Notes: generated from the sequence alone by a model not told the origin. A stretch of 64,000 nt of DNA from Channallabes apus (GCA_030522415.1 CM060106.1:25944967-26008966); one strand, 5' to 3'. Numbered from the stretch's first letter, positions 1 through 48,494 are shown. Numbers and translations are program-made.

Positions 1-36132
<36,132 letters not shown>

Positions 36133-36828
36133 CGGGCTCCTCTGCTGACCTGGGGTCAGTGCTGCTGGTTTATGAGAAACAGTGTAAGTTTGCCAAAGCT
36201 GATCCAGATCAGAAAAAGGAACACCAGCAGACTCTGACTTTTCTTTGCATTCGAGTTAAGCAGCACCGTCAGCTCGTGTAAGGAACGAATTTCTGTATTT
36301 ACCTGACTGATGCGTTTCTCTCTAGGCCAGATAATTTTACAATAATTATTACAGTAATTATTAAGTGAGGTATTAATAATTTGTCCATTTGAATGTACAA
36401 TAGTTGCATCTTTTAAACATTAATTGATTGCATAATAATGTTTGTTGCCTAGCAGCATTATCCGGCCACGTTCAGGCGACTCGTTCCAATAGGGGATGTG
36501 TGTATGTGTAAGAGAGAGATGCAGCTGCTGTCACACCGGCCACTCTGAAATAAGGCTTTGTTATTTATTTTAGTTGATAATTATTAGTGATGTTGTCTAT
36601 TGAGGTGCTGGTCTATTTAACACTTAACACACGGCAAATGTCAAAGTTTCATCAGTTGGGTTCAGATACAGTATATTCCAGGCCAAATCATAGACACAAT
36701 GTGGACCAGTAGCGTAACGAACAATGCCGTATTTGGCTTCATGACCATCTGCAGTGACCCACGCCTTCCCAGAAGGCTTTGCTTTAAAGGAGGACGTACA
36801 ACTGTGGCAATCTTGGAGTGAAACGAAA

Positions 36829-36834
36829 AATAAA
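36829..36834 (+). promoter_or_regulatory. poly(A) signal AATAAA, proximal
   Basis: Canonical hexamer about 700 nt after the acsf3 stop codon. Confidence 0.6.
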
Positions 36835-36886
36835 GTGAATAAGACAAAGAAAATATGTATTTTTAATATGTATGTACTCTATCTCA

Positions 36887-36892
36887 AATAAA
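36887..36892 (+). promoter_or_regulatory. poly(A) signal AATAAA, distal
   Basis: Second canonical hexamer 58 nt after the first; either could end the acsf3 mRNA. Confidence 0.55.
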
Positions 36893-36909
36893 GAAGAAAA
36901 GGTTTTAAT

Positions 36910-37418
36910 GAATTAAACAGTTATGTCAAGGTATAGAAATGGGAAAATTTTTTAAATCTTTTCGTTTATTATAATAAGCTATGAAAGAAGTAAATCATCA
37001 TTACATGAGTGTGTATAAGCAATCTTTCATATTTCAATTGTATGTTAAATGAATTGCTAAATAAAGCTATGAAAGTAGAATTGAAATCTTTTTGGACAAT
37101 ATCATGTGACTTTTCTTCCTCCACATGCCCTCACCTGACATCGACCACTCCAGGAGATGAGAACCTTTCTCAGTTTCACATTGGAGGGGGAAAAAAAAAG
37201 AAAAAAAAAGTGATGACTATATTTAATAGCATATTGCACCACAGTTAAAGGATAATTGCTTCACTTCTGCACTGTCTACAGAAGGACGCTGCTGTTCTCT
37301 ATTCCTAAAAGACAAATAAAGGACATCTCCAGGGCCTTTTCAGAGAAACTTCAGTTCAGTGTTCAGTCTTTCCCTCGAGACGTACAGGCAGTCTGCAAGT
37401 TTGTTCCTCAGGTCAGAT

Positions 37419-37475
<57 letters not shown>

Positions 37476-37955
37476 GGAAGAGTGCGGCACATTTTACCCT
37501 CTGCGTGTCCTTTTTGAAACTATAATCGCTCAGACGTTGTGTATTTCTTTTACACAAAATACATTCGTCTATTAAATACATACTCTAAAACGAATGGTTG
37601 GTGTATCATTAGCATATTGTTTAGTGTAAAGCACTCTGCAGTTCCATTGTATTGTATTGCATCATACAGATTAGCGTTTGTGTTGTAATTTGTGACCGGG
37701 GTTTGTAACTGATTGGCAACCCAGAATGGCATCAGGGGACATTACGCTGTTAAACTACAATAGGGAGAGAGTGAACAGAGGCAGCCATGCAGAAGACAGT
37801 GAGCGAGACGGTAGTTATCTGTTTCTCTCCCTATCTCTATGTCTCTTTCCCCTGGCTGCAGTCACCAGAGAGCTGATTAAGAGAGTAGGACTATCGATTT
37901 CTGTGTGTGGTGTGAAAGGCTGAGGTGTACTGAGGCATGGAGGATTGTGGACAGG
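36910..37955. other. intergenic sequence downstream of acsf3
   Basis: No gene recognised. It contains the GT repeat at 37.4 kb and an A-rich stretch at 37190. Confidence 0.45.
37422..37474. repeat. (GT)n microsatellite
   Basis: About 26 GT units. Confidence 0.97.
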
Positions 37956-37959
37956 TTTG

Positions 37960-38640
37960 GGCAAGCAGGTAGAAGTCCCTCAAACCTCCACTTGTCCACA
38001 AACTTTCCTTTGCCCCCTAAACCTGGTTTTGAACTTTGAATGTACCTTTTAAAACTCATCCACTCCTCCCCATTTACTGCCTAAACCCTTCCAACAACTT
38101 GTCGACTAACTGCCCCCACCACGAACTACCAAATAATCTCCTCCAGACCTACACCTGTCCATCTAAATCACTGCTGCCCCTTAAAACCCTTCTCAAAACT
38201 TCTAACTTGAGCCAAAACTGCTAGCAAACCTCTGCTCGCCCCATATTTGATCACGCCTCTACCCTGAACCTCCATTTTTACCCCAAACACCTAAAGCCAA
38301 AACACATCTGCCCTACCTGCTCCAGTAAACAAACAAAAAAAAGTACATTTCCTTCTGGATCAATAAAGTGTCTGTCTGTCTGTCTGTCTTTGAAAATTGC
38401 TCCTAAACCTGCTTTCAAAACCGTATTTTGAACATCCTCTACCCCCCCCCCCCCCCAAAACCCCTGCCCCCATGTCTCCACAACAACCACGAAGCTCCAT
38501 TTCTCCCCAAACCTGCCTTCAAACTAAAAAACATGTGACTATTCCCTTGCCTCTCCACCTGCCCAGCTTCCACTTATTCCCAAATTTTCATGTCCCCAAA
38601 ATCCTGCCTCAAACTCTCCACCCACTCTGACTCCCAGTTC
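37960..38640. repeat. C-rich, G-poor degenerate repeat
   Basis: Repeated variants of CCCCTAAACCTGGTTTTGAA (e.g. 38018, 38402, 38507, 38596) for nearly 700 nt, with very few G on the + strand. A 15-base C run is at 38442-38456. Confidence 0.65.
38344..38395 (+). repeat. possible LINE 3' tail with (TGTC)n
   Basis: TTTCCTTCTGGATCAATAAA then GTGTCTGTCTGTC: a tail and microsatellite ending of the kind found on fish non-LTR elements. It lies within the C-rich repeat. No ORF is attached. Confidence 0.4.
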
Positions 38641-39349
38641 TTCAGGCAGGCTTGGTGGTAATGAGGATGTGTGTGTTTGTGTTTCAGCATGTGTGTGTGG
38701 TTTGGGGCTTTACTCCCCAGGGCTCTGATATGATGGAGTGTGTGCAGCGTCAGTCAGACACTCCTGGAATAAACACACCCACCCACACAAACACGCTCAC
38801 ACAGCCTTGCCTGCCTGCCTACTGAAGCGTGTGTGAATCTGTCTGCAGATGGACGCTTATTGGGCCCCAGGGTCCTGTGGAGAGAAGGGCAAATGTTATA
38901 CCGGACTTGTCCAACACACACACATTTCAAAAACTCAAGCAAATGCCAACACGTGCTGAGGCTGATTGGCTGTGAGTGCTGACATGTGGTTGAGTTAAAT
39001 GTGCCTGTATGCTATTAATTCACCAGTGTGTTGGGTGAGTGATCAGTGTTTTAACTCCACACTCCTGTTCAAGGTGCCCCCGTTCCCCCCTCGCCAAACA
39101 ACCCCCTGTTTTTCGAGTTCATCCATCTCGGTTCCATGTCACATGAAAGTGACTTGCTTAGAGTGATCCAGCGAGTGGCTGATATTGGTGTGTCTTTGAA
39201 CTTTTGAAGTGATCGTGTCGCATGAAGACAAGTCATGGGCAAAGGAAGAAGACGTAACTGCGGTTAAGGGCGAACAGAGAGAAGAAGGAATAGCCTCAGT
39301 GAACACACATGTACACAATTATAGAACACAAAAAAAATGTAAAAACGCA

Positions 39350-39490
39350 CTGCTGTAACTTGTGGGATTCAGAGAGAGATGTGTGATATGACGGCTCTCA
39401 GAGGGCACAGTGCCTCAGAGGCAACAACTTGCCTTTTTGCAGTCCTCAGTGCGCTCCAGCAAAAAGGCACTTTCTCTTTTTATTCCTTTA
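39350..39490. promoter_or_regulatory. candidate conserved non-coding element
   Basis: Unique, balanced sequence around GACGGCTCTCAGAGGGCACA and CAGTGCGCTCCAGCAAAAAG. A palindrome-like pair GCCTTTTTGC (39431) and CAAAAAGGCAC (39460) could form a hairpin. Inference only. Confidence 0.2.
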
Positions 39491-39679
39491 TGCGCTTCAT
39501 TTATTCTTGAATTAAGATACAGTCATATTTAACTCATTCACATGTCAACACTCATAGCCAATCAGCTTCAGCCCTTGTATTTCTGTCATCCAAAAATCCC
39601 CTATATGATAAAAGGGGTGTGTGTGGATACCTGGACATTAAACCCAAACTGTTGACTCAAAGTTATACAGGATGTTTTT

Positions 39680-39965
39680 GTATGTTGTAGCACTACAACT
39701 GCCCGTAACGGGAACCGGACTAAGAACCTTCAACCTGTTCCTATGCACTAAGCAAGCTTTATGGCTCACAAAGGTTAGATTGGAGAGACTCTAGTGTCCT
39801 GCATGGAGCCCTGATCTCAATTAAACACCTTCAGGATGAACTAAACCACCAACTGCACCCAACTGCCTCCTCATGGGGTCTTAGGAAGCACTATGAGTAT
39901 CATTGTTCAGTTGTCTGTATACAGTACGTTTGGCCACATACACTAGTGTAGCTTTAATGCTGATA
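39680..39965 (+). pseudogene. Tc1-like element remnant, same group as 31.1 kb
   Basis: Near 39785 a frame reads the equivalent of the catalytic NPIEHL block in decayed form (ISIKHLQDELNHQLHPTAS), followed by the end GTTTGGCCACATACACTAGT. Confidence 0.6.
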
Positions 39966-40246
39966 CTTTACATACAGTATCCAAGCTTGGAAAATAAAAT
40001 TCATAACTGTGTCTAAAATCATTGTCTTTTTTTATGCACTGTTGCATCTTTAAACCAGAATAATTAATGAGTGTTTTCATTAACCACGGACAGATGTCTT
40101 TTGAAAACGAGCTACAACTGTTGCCTTTTTAGTATCCTAGTATTCCTAGTCTCAAGCTACATCTGAACCAGAGATGTCAGTACAGTAGTACCTGGGCTAA
40201 GGAGGAAAAGAACTGGACCATTGCTCAGACACAGCTGTACTGATAT

Positions 40247-41076
40247 ATACTCAGCAAAAAAAAGAAACGTTCCTTTTTCAGGACTTTGTATTTCAACAAT
40301 AATGTTGTACAAATCCAAATAACTACAGATCTTCATTGTAAAGGGTTTAAACAATGTTTTCCATGCATGTTCAATTCACCATAATCAATTAATTAACATG
40401 CACCTGTGAAATGCTCGTTAAGACCTTAACAGCTTACAGAAAGTAGGCATTTAAGGTCACAGTTCTAAAAACGCAGGACACTAAAGAGACTCGTCTACCG
40501 ATTGTGAAAAACACCCAAAGAAAGATGTCCAGGGTCCCTGCTCATCTGCGTGAACGTGCATTAGGCATGCTGCAGGGAGGCATGAGGACTGCTGATGTGG
40601 CTATAGGGCAATAAATCGCCATGTCCGCACTGTGAGACGCCTAAGACGGCGCTACAGGGAGACAGGGAGGACAACTGATCATCCTCGCAGTGGAAGACCA
40701 CGTGTAACAACACCTGCACAGGATGGGTACATCCGAATATCACACCTGCGTGACAGGTACAGGATGGCCACAACAACTGCCCGAGTCACACCAGGAACAC
40801 ACAATCCCTCCATCTCACAGCAAGAACTGACAAATCTGGTCCAGTCCATGAGGAGGAGATGCACTGCAGTACTTCAAGCAGCTGGTGGCCACCAGATACT
40901 GACTGGTACTGACTGATTTTGAGCCTCCCTTCATTCAGGGACACATTGTGAAACATTTTTAGTTTATGTCTTATGGTGTCGACTCTTTTAGTGTTCATAC
41001 AAATATTTACACATTAAGTTTACTGAAAGTAAAAACAGTTGAAAGTCAGAGGACGTTTATTTTTTTGCTGAGTATA
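40247..41076 (+). mobile_element. Tc1-like transposon, both ends intact, internal deletion
   Basis: Left end TATACTCAGCAAAAAAAAG, right end TTTTTTTGCTGAGTATA, clean inverted repeats continuing inward (GAAACGTTCC versus GGACGTTTAT). The HTH region is present (MSRVPAHLRERALGMLQGGM near 40524, RRLRRRYRETGRTTDHPRSG from about 40635), then the frame jumps from the second HTH to VQSMRRRCTAVLQAAGGH, the usual C-terminus, so the whole DDE core is deleted. A non-autonomous deletion derivative that could once have been moved in trans. Confidence 0.92.
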
Positions 41077-41789
41077 TATACTGCATGTATGTATGTATGT
41101 ATACATGACATGAAAAGAAAACGTTGGTCCTCAGAGTCTGAGAGGAGAGACCTCAGGAGGAAGAGAGGAGAATCTAAGTTTCTTGAAGTCCATTATGAAG
41201 TTCCTGCAGTCAATGATTAGTTGGGATGCCACCATGTCATGTGCTGGTGTTGGTCCCCTACGTTTTATCCAGTCCAAAATCAACACAATCGTCTACCAGG
41301 AGATTTTCTATAGGCTTATTGTCAGGAGGAAGAAGAGAATCACCGACCCAATATACGTAGACAAGCAGAAGGCTGCTATCAAAGCAACCTGGTCTTCAAT
41401 AACGCCTCAGCAGTGCCACAGGTTGATCGCTTCCATGCGTTTTCATGTTGATGCAGTATTTTTTGCTAAATAAGTTTGACATTTTTGTATTGTAAATCCT
41501 TTTTTTTTTTTTTAAACAAAAAGGCTTCAAATATTTCACTTGATGTGTAATAAATCAATAATATTGTAGTTTCACTTTTTCAATTAAATTATGAAAAAAA
41601 AAACTTCACCATGATATTCCTTTTTTGAATGCATGTTATATTACACAAATTGCCCTGTCTTTAAATTATCTCACTGTTCGTTATGTAGTGGATGACAGTT
41701 TTATGTTATTCTACACAACCAATAGTCCCCAATTGGCCTGAACACCCCTCAGACTTAACTATAATTAAGTAATAATATATGTATATCAA

Positions 41790-42190
41790 AGCAAATTTCA
41801 CCTTAAGACATGATGGAAACTCAGATGATTCGTTCCACAACCCAAAATATTCATATAAAAAAATATTAATACGAAATATAAAGTAACAATAAAATAATTA
41901 CCCTGCATTTTACCTTTTTTTTTTAAAAGGAACCCAATAAGGGTTATTGTAGTGGCCGACTTTCACTTTCATGAAATCACTCCTATCTGTTGGCTCACTG
42001 GAATCCTTTTCCTTTTGTGTGACTTTAACAAGCAACCTATCCAATGACACTTCCAATGATTTCACAGAAATGTGACATTGCATTGTGATTAAACAGATTC
42101 ATCAAACAAACTGCTTCGGCCTTTTTAACCTTTTTTTTTCACCAGGCCTTTGTTGCAGTACAGTTACTAAAGAACAGTCACTACACTTGG
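41790..42190. mobile_element. possible MITE fragment
   Basis: GATGGAAACTCAGATGATTC, GTTCCACAACCCAAAATATT and ATTAATACGAAATATAAAG resemble the inner part of a fish MITE family. The fragment at 61110-61345 may be its other end. Assignment rests on recalled similarity and is uncertain. Confidence 0.35.
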
Positions 42191-42439
42191 ATACAAAATT
42201 GTAAAAATGCTTTATGCACACACGTACATGGTCACAATATTAAATAGTTTATGCATATACTATAATAGTATAATGATATACTTGATTAGTGTTTTTAAAG
42301 TAGTTATGACACCTGTGATGGTCTGAGAAAGGTGTAGTATATCTACACTATTTTCCAGTATAAATCAAAGCTGTATGATTTATACCTTTACAGTTTCAGT
42401 GAACAAGATTATTTATTGCACATTTTATTAGTATGATCC

Positions 42440-42775
42440 TCATGCACTTATTTGCATGTCACCTCTCATCTCTGTTGTCGTGATCGCTGTGATCTATTTT
42501 TATTGATGGGCCAAGGCTATCACACTAAACTCCTCACTGCCACGATGATCAATATTAAATTATCATGTTCCAGCACTCATAACTCGGTGCGCTAGACAAT
42601 AGACAGAGACAGGGTCATGGGAGAATAAATAGCAGGCAGAGTGGCTAATGATCCATCATCCCAGACGAGCTCCGACACCCTGGAGCTTCACCCGCTGACA
42701 GCGTCATTAATAAATGCAGCTCGGAGCACGATCGATCGCACTGATGGATGATCGCAGCCGCAAATACTATAAAAC
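42440..42775. promoter_or_regulatory. candidate conserved non-coding element
   Basis: Unique block containing CACTTATTTGCATGTCACC (an octamer-like ATTTGCAT), TTTTATTGATGGGCC, GTCATTAATAAATGCAGC and CGATCGATCGCACTGATGG. Dense in homeodomain and octamer-like cores and free of simple repeats; enhancer role is inferred. Confidence 0.35.
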
Positions 42776-43079
42776 ACCTGGCCATCAATCTATAGAGGAC
42801 AACCCATCCACAGCACATCCACACATCAGTGTACCTTACACACTATGCAACACATCATGTATATGCAATATACCAGGTTACCAGGGGGGAGTGATGCAGC
42901 TGAAGTGATGATTTTCATATTTATTGGTTGATCTGTGCCTAAAAGTTGGTGTTTAGTGTATGTCACCCAGTTGATAGATGACATTGCTATGTGTTAATGC
43001 TAAACATGTTGATCTAATCTAGAAGCCATTTGTGCCTGTCTAAGTCCATTAGCCCTGGTTAAATTAACATTATTTAACT

Positions 43080-43250
43080 GAAAGACATTAATTCACCCAT
43101 TGATTCATCTTCACTAAGCACTTTATTCAAGTAGGGTCAGAGTAGATAGGTGAAGACGGTGGGAATACACCACACGAAGGACACAAGTCCATGGCAACCC
43201 ACCACACGCACACACTTATTCACATCTAGAAGAAATTTATCTTCGCCAAT
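43080..43250 (-). repeat. abundant dispersed fish repeat, family M (minus, decayed)
   Basis: CCCATTGATTCATCTTCACTAAGC, GGTGGGAATACACCACACG and CCATGGCAACCCACCACACG match the same frame of the better copy at 63845-64000. Confidence 0.6.
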
Positions 43251-43649
43251 CCAAGTACTGGCATGTTTTTGGCAGGGAGAAAGTAGTGCTGGAGGACTTG
43301 AGTCTGGACTCACAATCGAGACATTTTCTGTATTGATTTGGCCTTCGATTTATAGGGATTGTACCTGGACTTTTCTCAATAGTGCGCCTTGATCTCTCTA
43401 AATATAGACTTTTGTCTGAAACAAGATTTTGTTAAGGAGTACTGTTTGTGTTGCCCTTTTCTTGCCCATTCACAAAGCATGAAAATAATTTCCATTTATA
43501 GAAAATGTGCCAACTAGTTAGGGACAACTAGTTAAAGTAAATGATTTGCCTCAAAACTTACTTAGCAATGACTTTGCCTTGATTTCCTTAAGACTTTGTC
43601 TTGGAATTGTCTTTATCAAGCAGGAATGTCTGGTTCTGAAAAAATGAAG

Positions 43650-43890
43650 CCAACGCAGAAGTGATAAAGCTTGAAGTTCCACAAATGGCCACTAGTAGCT
43701 TGCTCCAAAAGTGAGTCAATCCACATAGAGGGCAGCATTGCAACAAAAATAAACATGTTTCAGGTTTCAGTCTTCAATAGATTTCCCATTTATGACAACT
43801 GTACGGAGGATAATATTTTTTTTTGTAACTCATCAGTTAAAATTACATTAAGCCATAAGGTTATACAAAATTAGGGGCGTGGTTTGAAAC
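43650..43890. repeat. dispersed fish repeat, family N
   Basis: TTGAAGTTCCACAAATGGCC, CCAAAAGTGAGTCAATCCAC and AAATAAACATGTTTCAGG are hallmarks of a common fish dispersed repeat of unknown class; recognised from memory, one copy here. Confidence 0.5.
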
Positions 43891-43969
43891 CGAAACAAAT
43901 ATAAATTTTTAGAATGTTAATAAGTAGTTTAACTTACGCCCAAAAATGTTGGAGTTGACATAGGACAAT

Positions 43970-44300
43970 TCAATTCAAGTCAATTTTATGTGTATAGCGC
44001 TTTTAACAATTGTCATTGTCGCAAAGCAGCTTTACACAATCAAAATAATTATTTAAGTCTGCATGGAATGTGAGTGTGCATGAATCAAAATGAGCAGATT
44101 GTCCCTGGTGAGCAAGCCGTGGGCGACAGTGGCAAGGAAAAACTCCCTGAGATGGTAATAGGAAGGAACCTTGAGAGGAACCAGACTCAACAGGGAATCC
44201 ATCCTCATTTGGGCATTTGGGTGAAACAGATAGCAGGAATTGATCTGCGTTCATACTGTGTGTTAGGTGGCAGCCAGTTCAGCTATAACAGTTGATGTTA
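43970..44300 (+). repeat. dispersed fish repeat, family O
   Basis: TGTGTATAGCGCTTTTAACA, GCAAAGCAGCTTTACACAA, GGCAAGGAAAAACTCCCTGA and CCTTGAGAGGAACCAGACTC are typical of a very common teleost repeat. The short peptide frames over it are not genes. Confidence 0.6.
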
Positions 44301-44639
44301 ATCGATGTTAATATGGAGTCCAGGTAGTTATTGGAGACTCAGGTAGACTTGTAGGAAATTCCAGTCTTGAACTAGTGTTCAACAGTGTGAACAGTGTGCT
44401 TTTGTTTTCTATATTGGATTCTTCTCCACTGGTAAGGTAGGTTTTTAAATTTTGTACTGTTTTTGAAGCACAATTGATTCTTACTGTACCTAGTTTTTGC
44501 TGTTTGGTAGTGTTGATTGCAGTGTGATTGAAGTAGGTCTAAAGCAATTTGTTCTCAGGTAATTAATCAAGAGTAGTTTCAGGCTTCCTTAAGGTGTGAA
44601 TTGTGGGCAGGGCTTAGCTACATATATTGAAGGTGTCTC

Positions 44640-46910
44640 CACTACAGACACAAGTGACTGTAGCGGTTAATAAGCATATCCTGCAACAAAGTTAGTCAAG
44701 AATCTAGATAGCAAGAGCAGAGAATTTAATCAAACTCTTGTTTACCAAGAAATTACATGTTTTATAGACAATTACCTCAGTCTAGCATGTGTCTTCAACC
44801 TATCTCTGTCAGTTCTCACAGACCAAGATGCTTTTACTCACACAGCAGAGGCAGATCTGCTCAGAGGCAGAGGTTTCTGCGCAGAGGCAGAAACCTCATC
44901 TACCCTCCAGTAATGTCTCATTGCCCTGCACTGGTGGTAGGTGGGCTCTGGAACTCCCAATCTGCTGTAAAGAAAGGAGATTTTATCTCTGCCCTAGCTA
45001 CCCATTACTCTTTTGACTTTCTGGCACTAACTGAGACCTGGATATCTCCTCAGAACTTGGCTACACCGGCTGCCCTATCCTCTGCCTATGTATTCTCTCA
45101 CTCTCCACGAGAAACTGGTAGAGGTGGTGGTACGGGTCTCCTGTTGTCCAAGAGATGGTGCTTCTCGCCAATCCCCCTGCCTCATCTCAGTTTTTCATCA
45201 TTTGAATTTCATGCAGTTAAGGTAACCTCTCCAATTAACCTCCACATCTTAGTTATTTACCGTCCTCCTGGCTCTCTAGGAAACTTTCTAGATGAAATGG
45301 ACATTCTTCTTAGTCTTTTTCCTTCTGCTAACACTCCTCTCACTGTTCTAGGAGATTTCAACCTTCCATCTGACAAACTACAATCCTCTTTCCTTATCCC
45401 TCTCCTTAACTCCTTCTCTTTAACTCTAAACAACAGCCCTCCCACACACAAGGCAGGGAATTCTCTCGATCTCGTTTGTCACGGATGTCACTACTATTCC
45501 TCTTCATAAATCTGATCATTACCTGGTATCCTTCACCATAACCCTTCCTATTCTATGTAAACCTAACCACCAAAATTTCTCTTTTTCATTCATTAGACCC
45601 AATCCCCTCCACAATGCTCCAGGCAATCTCACAAGACCTCCTTCCCTTCACCACAACCATCTTCAACCATTCCATATCATCTGGTCATGTTCCTGCTACT
45701 TTTAAGAAGGCAAGGGTTATTCCCATCCTCAAGAAACCCTGCCTGGACCCATCAGAAGTTAACAACTATCGCCCGGTATCACTTCTCTCTTTTATTTCCA
45801 AAATTCTTGAAAGAACTGTTTATAACCAAATGTCTCTTTATCTCTCACAGAACAACCTTAATGATCCCAACCAATCTGGATTCAAAGTGGCACATTCCAC
45901 AGAGACTGCCCTTCTGCCAGTCACTGAGAAGCTCCATGCTGCTAGATCGGCTAAACTGTCATCTGTTCTCATCCTCCTGGACCTGTCAGCTGCATTTGAC
46001 ATGGTGAACCACAAGATTCTATTATCTATTCTTACAAGCCTTTCTAATTTGTGGAACAGTGTGGCAATGGTTTGCTTCTTACCTAGAAGATAGGTCATAT
46101 GAGGTAACATGGAGGGGATCTACATCTGCCCCATGTAGACTCTCTACTGGTGTCCCACAGGGCTCAGTACTTGGTCCTCTTCTGTTCTCCCTCTATACCC
46201 GGTCTCTTGGTAAAGTCATATCATCGCATGGATTTTCATACCATTGTTATGCAGATGACACCCAACTTACTCTCTTCTTTCGTCCCTCTGACACTCAGGA
46301 CTCAAGACTGGACTACTGCAACTCACTCCTGGCAGGCCTGCCTCTGTCCACTATTCGTCCTCTGCAACTGATCCAGAATGCAGCAGCACGTCTCGTTTTT
46401 AACCTCCCCAAGTTCTCCCACACCACCCCACTCCTCCGCTCCCTGCACTGGCTTCCTTTAGCTGCCCGCATTAAGTTCAAAACGCTGATGCTTGCCTACA
46501 AAGCTAAAAATATCCCAGCACCCACTTACCTCTCTGCTCTAATCACACCACGCACTGTACCACGTTCCCTCCGATCCTCCAGCACTGCTCGCCTCCCACC
46601 ATCTTTCAGGGATCGAGGGCGGCATTCATCCAGGCTCTTTTCTGTTCTGGCACCTAGGTGGTGGAATGAACTTCCTCTAGATGTCCGTACAGCAGAGACT
46701 TTGACTATCTTTAAATGAGGACTCAAGACGCATCTGTTTCTCCAGTACTTGGACTAGCTTCCCCCCCCCACCCCAAAAAAAATCCCTCTTCCCAGTTGTG
46801 TTGGACTAATGCCACTTACACTGGGTTAACTAGGTTAATAACTAAGTATGTATCCAGTGGTGTAAACTTGTAAACTTTAAAGCACTTTGCCAAATGCCTA
46901 AATGTAAATG
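44640..46910 (+). pseudogene. L2-clade LINE, internally deleted
   Basis: Frame 44757-45509 carries an AP-endonuclease domain: FLALTETWISPQ, RETGRGGGTGLLLSK, LVIYRPPGS, TVLGDFNLP. Frame 45614-46093 begins the reverse transcriptase ([41 protein letters not shown]). After a frameshift near 46060 the frame 46059-46718 reads [17 protein letters not shown] and the catalytic YADDTQL, then jumps to [15 protein letters not shown] and the C-terminal region. Two internal losses are evident: between endonuclease and RT (around 45510-45610) and right after YADD (around 46295). The 3' tail GCCAAATGCCTAAATGTAAA is shared with the SINEs. Dead copy, but its ends resemble a young family. Confidence 0.92.
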
Positions 46911-47570
46911 AGTCAAGTCCTCAGAGAAACAGCTGTCAACATCAGTCGAGGCCAGAACCGTCTTCATGGTAGAGTGAAACCATCTCCAGACACCAGACGC
47001 ATCCCAAAGTGACATACGGGGCATCCATGTGACGAGATTTTCAACCAGAAGCAGGGCACCAGGATGGTTCAGACAGGTCCGGAGGGCAGAGGGAGTCTGG
47101 ATCACTGGCAGCTCAGGAACGACTTGTGTAGCTCAACAGAGAGAGAGAAAGAGAGAACAGAAGAGGAGAGATAACAGTTAGGTATGGTCGCAGTCACAAT
47201 GTGTAAGGTATGGAGGAGGAAATTCAATCAAATGCAAACTAATGTTACCCTCCTAAGCATTGTAGTTAGCTAAATTTGTTAGGTTGTGGTAACTGATGTA
47301 CATACTGTAGGACTGTTCCAACCAATAGCCAGGCTTGATTTTTCTGTGCTCATTTGCCTATGCTCTTATGCTCTTCAAAAAACCTGTCGGTCACATCATG
47401 GATGGTTTGTTCAGTCCTTTTTTTATATACAGTCTATGATCTTGCCTAAAGCACTAGAGGAAGGAAACCAGAGAACCAAGATGAAACCTCCATGGATGCT
47501 GGGAGAACAAGCACAGAAACTCAACAACAACCCAGAACCCTGGAGCTGTTAAGTGGCAAGGCTACATTAC
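46905..47570. repeat. further dispersed repeat sequence flanking the LINE
   Basis: CTGTCAACATCAGTCGAGGC to 47130 and AACAACCCAGAACCCTGGAG at 47530 look like parts of the common repeat at 43970; the LINE may have inserted into it. Tentative. Confidence 0.35.
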
Positions 47571-47574
47571 AATT

Positions 47575-48275
47575 TTACTATGAAATGAACATGACAATTA
47601 ACAGAGCTTATTCCAACAGTAGTTGTGTTTGTCTGGAGAGTGTGTTTGTTAGAATGATGTAACCATGGTAAAGTGGTAATAGTGTCAGGATACACTGTAC
47701 AATACAATACAATGTATTTACTGGGTGGTTGGGGATCCTTTTAGGCGTTGCAACTTATACGAATGAATCTTTCTTTTTCTTCTTCTTCTTTTTAGTTAAA
47801 CACCATTAACAGTATGATTTAAACCAAACAGAAAATAATGTCATTTTTATAAGCTTTGGTCGCTGAAACAAGGTTTTGTGTTTTTTTTAGCACAGAGTCT
47901 TAAGTACAAATACACAAAATGTAGTTAACGAGCATAACGGATTGTCATAAGGACATTCGGGACATTATAAGGCTTAATTAGTTTATTGTTCAATAAATCA
48001 TTTTTCTTCTGTCCATAATTTGTGTAACAGGATTGTACTTTTCTGTCCAATATTTCATATATTTTAAGTATTTTCTTCAGGATGATGCAACTTCTTGTTA
48101 AAAAATATGACTTGGACTCGTGCAGACTGGAAACATTGGGGAATTATACGGAAGTCTTTAGAAATATTATGTTTTTTATGAACCGTATACAGTATATATG
48201 GTGTGGATTGGGATAGGAGATAAAATTGCCCTGTAATGAGCACATTTGGAAGGTTGGAATGTTTAAAATGTCTAT
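47575..48275. other. intergenic sequence, nothing recognised
   Basis: AT-rich, no domain, RNA or repeat seen. Confidence 0.45.
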
Positions 48276-48279
48276 GCAT

Positions 48280-48490
48280 ACACACAGCGCACCTCCAGGG
48301 TTGGGGTTCGAATCTTACCTCTTGAGAGTGTGTGCTAGGTGCAGTATGGTGTGTGCATGTTCTCCCCGTGCTTGGTCGGTTCCTCCAGATATGCCAGTTT
48401 CCTCCCGCAGTTTAATGACATGCATTGTAGGGTGATTAGTAAATGATTGTGTGTGTGTTTCTAGGTTGCCGGAGGTTGGGGCCCTGAGCA
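48280..48490 (+). repeat. dispersed fish repeat, family M (+)
   Basis: CACCTCCAGGGTTGGGGTTC, GAATCTTACCTCTTGAG, GCATGTTCTCCCCGTGCTTG, GTTTCCTCCCGCAGTTTAA. GGGTTCGAATC is B-box-like, so the head may be tRNA-derived. Confidence 0.65.
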
Positions 48491-48494
48491 ACAA

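Larger units (their letters stand above)
36133..36905 (+). other. acsf3: acsf3 3' untranslated region (inferred)
   Basis: Non-coding sequence between the stop codon and two AATAAA signals. No repeat is recognised in it. Its true end is inferred from the poly(A) signals only. Confidence 0.6.

Noticed and set aside
44757..46718. reverse transcriptase and endonuclease frames as a possible endogenous virus
   Set aside because: Endonuclease-RT order, no LTR, no gag or envelope and a SINE-shared tail show an L2-clade LINE, not a retrovirus.
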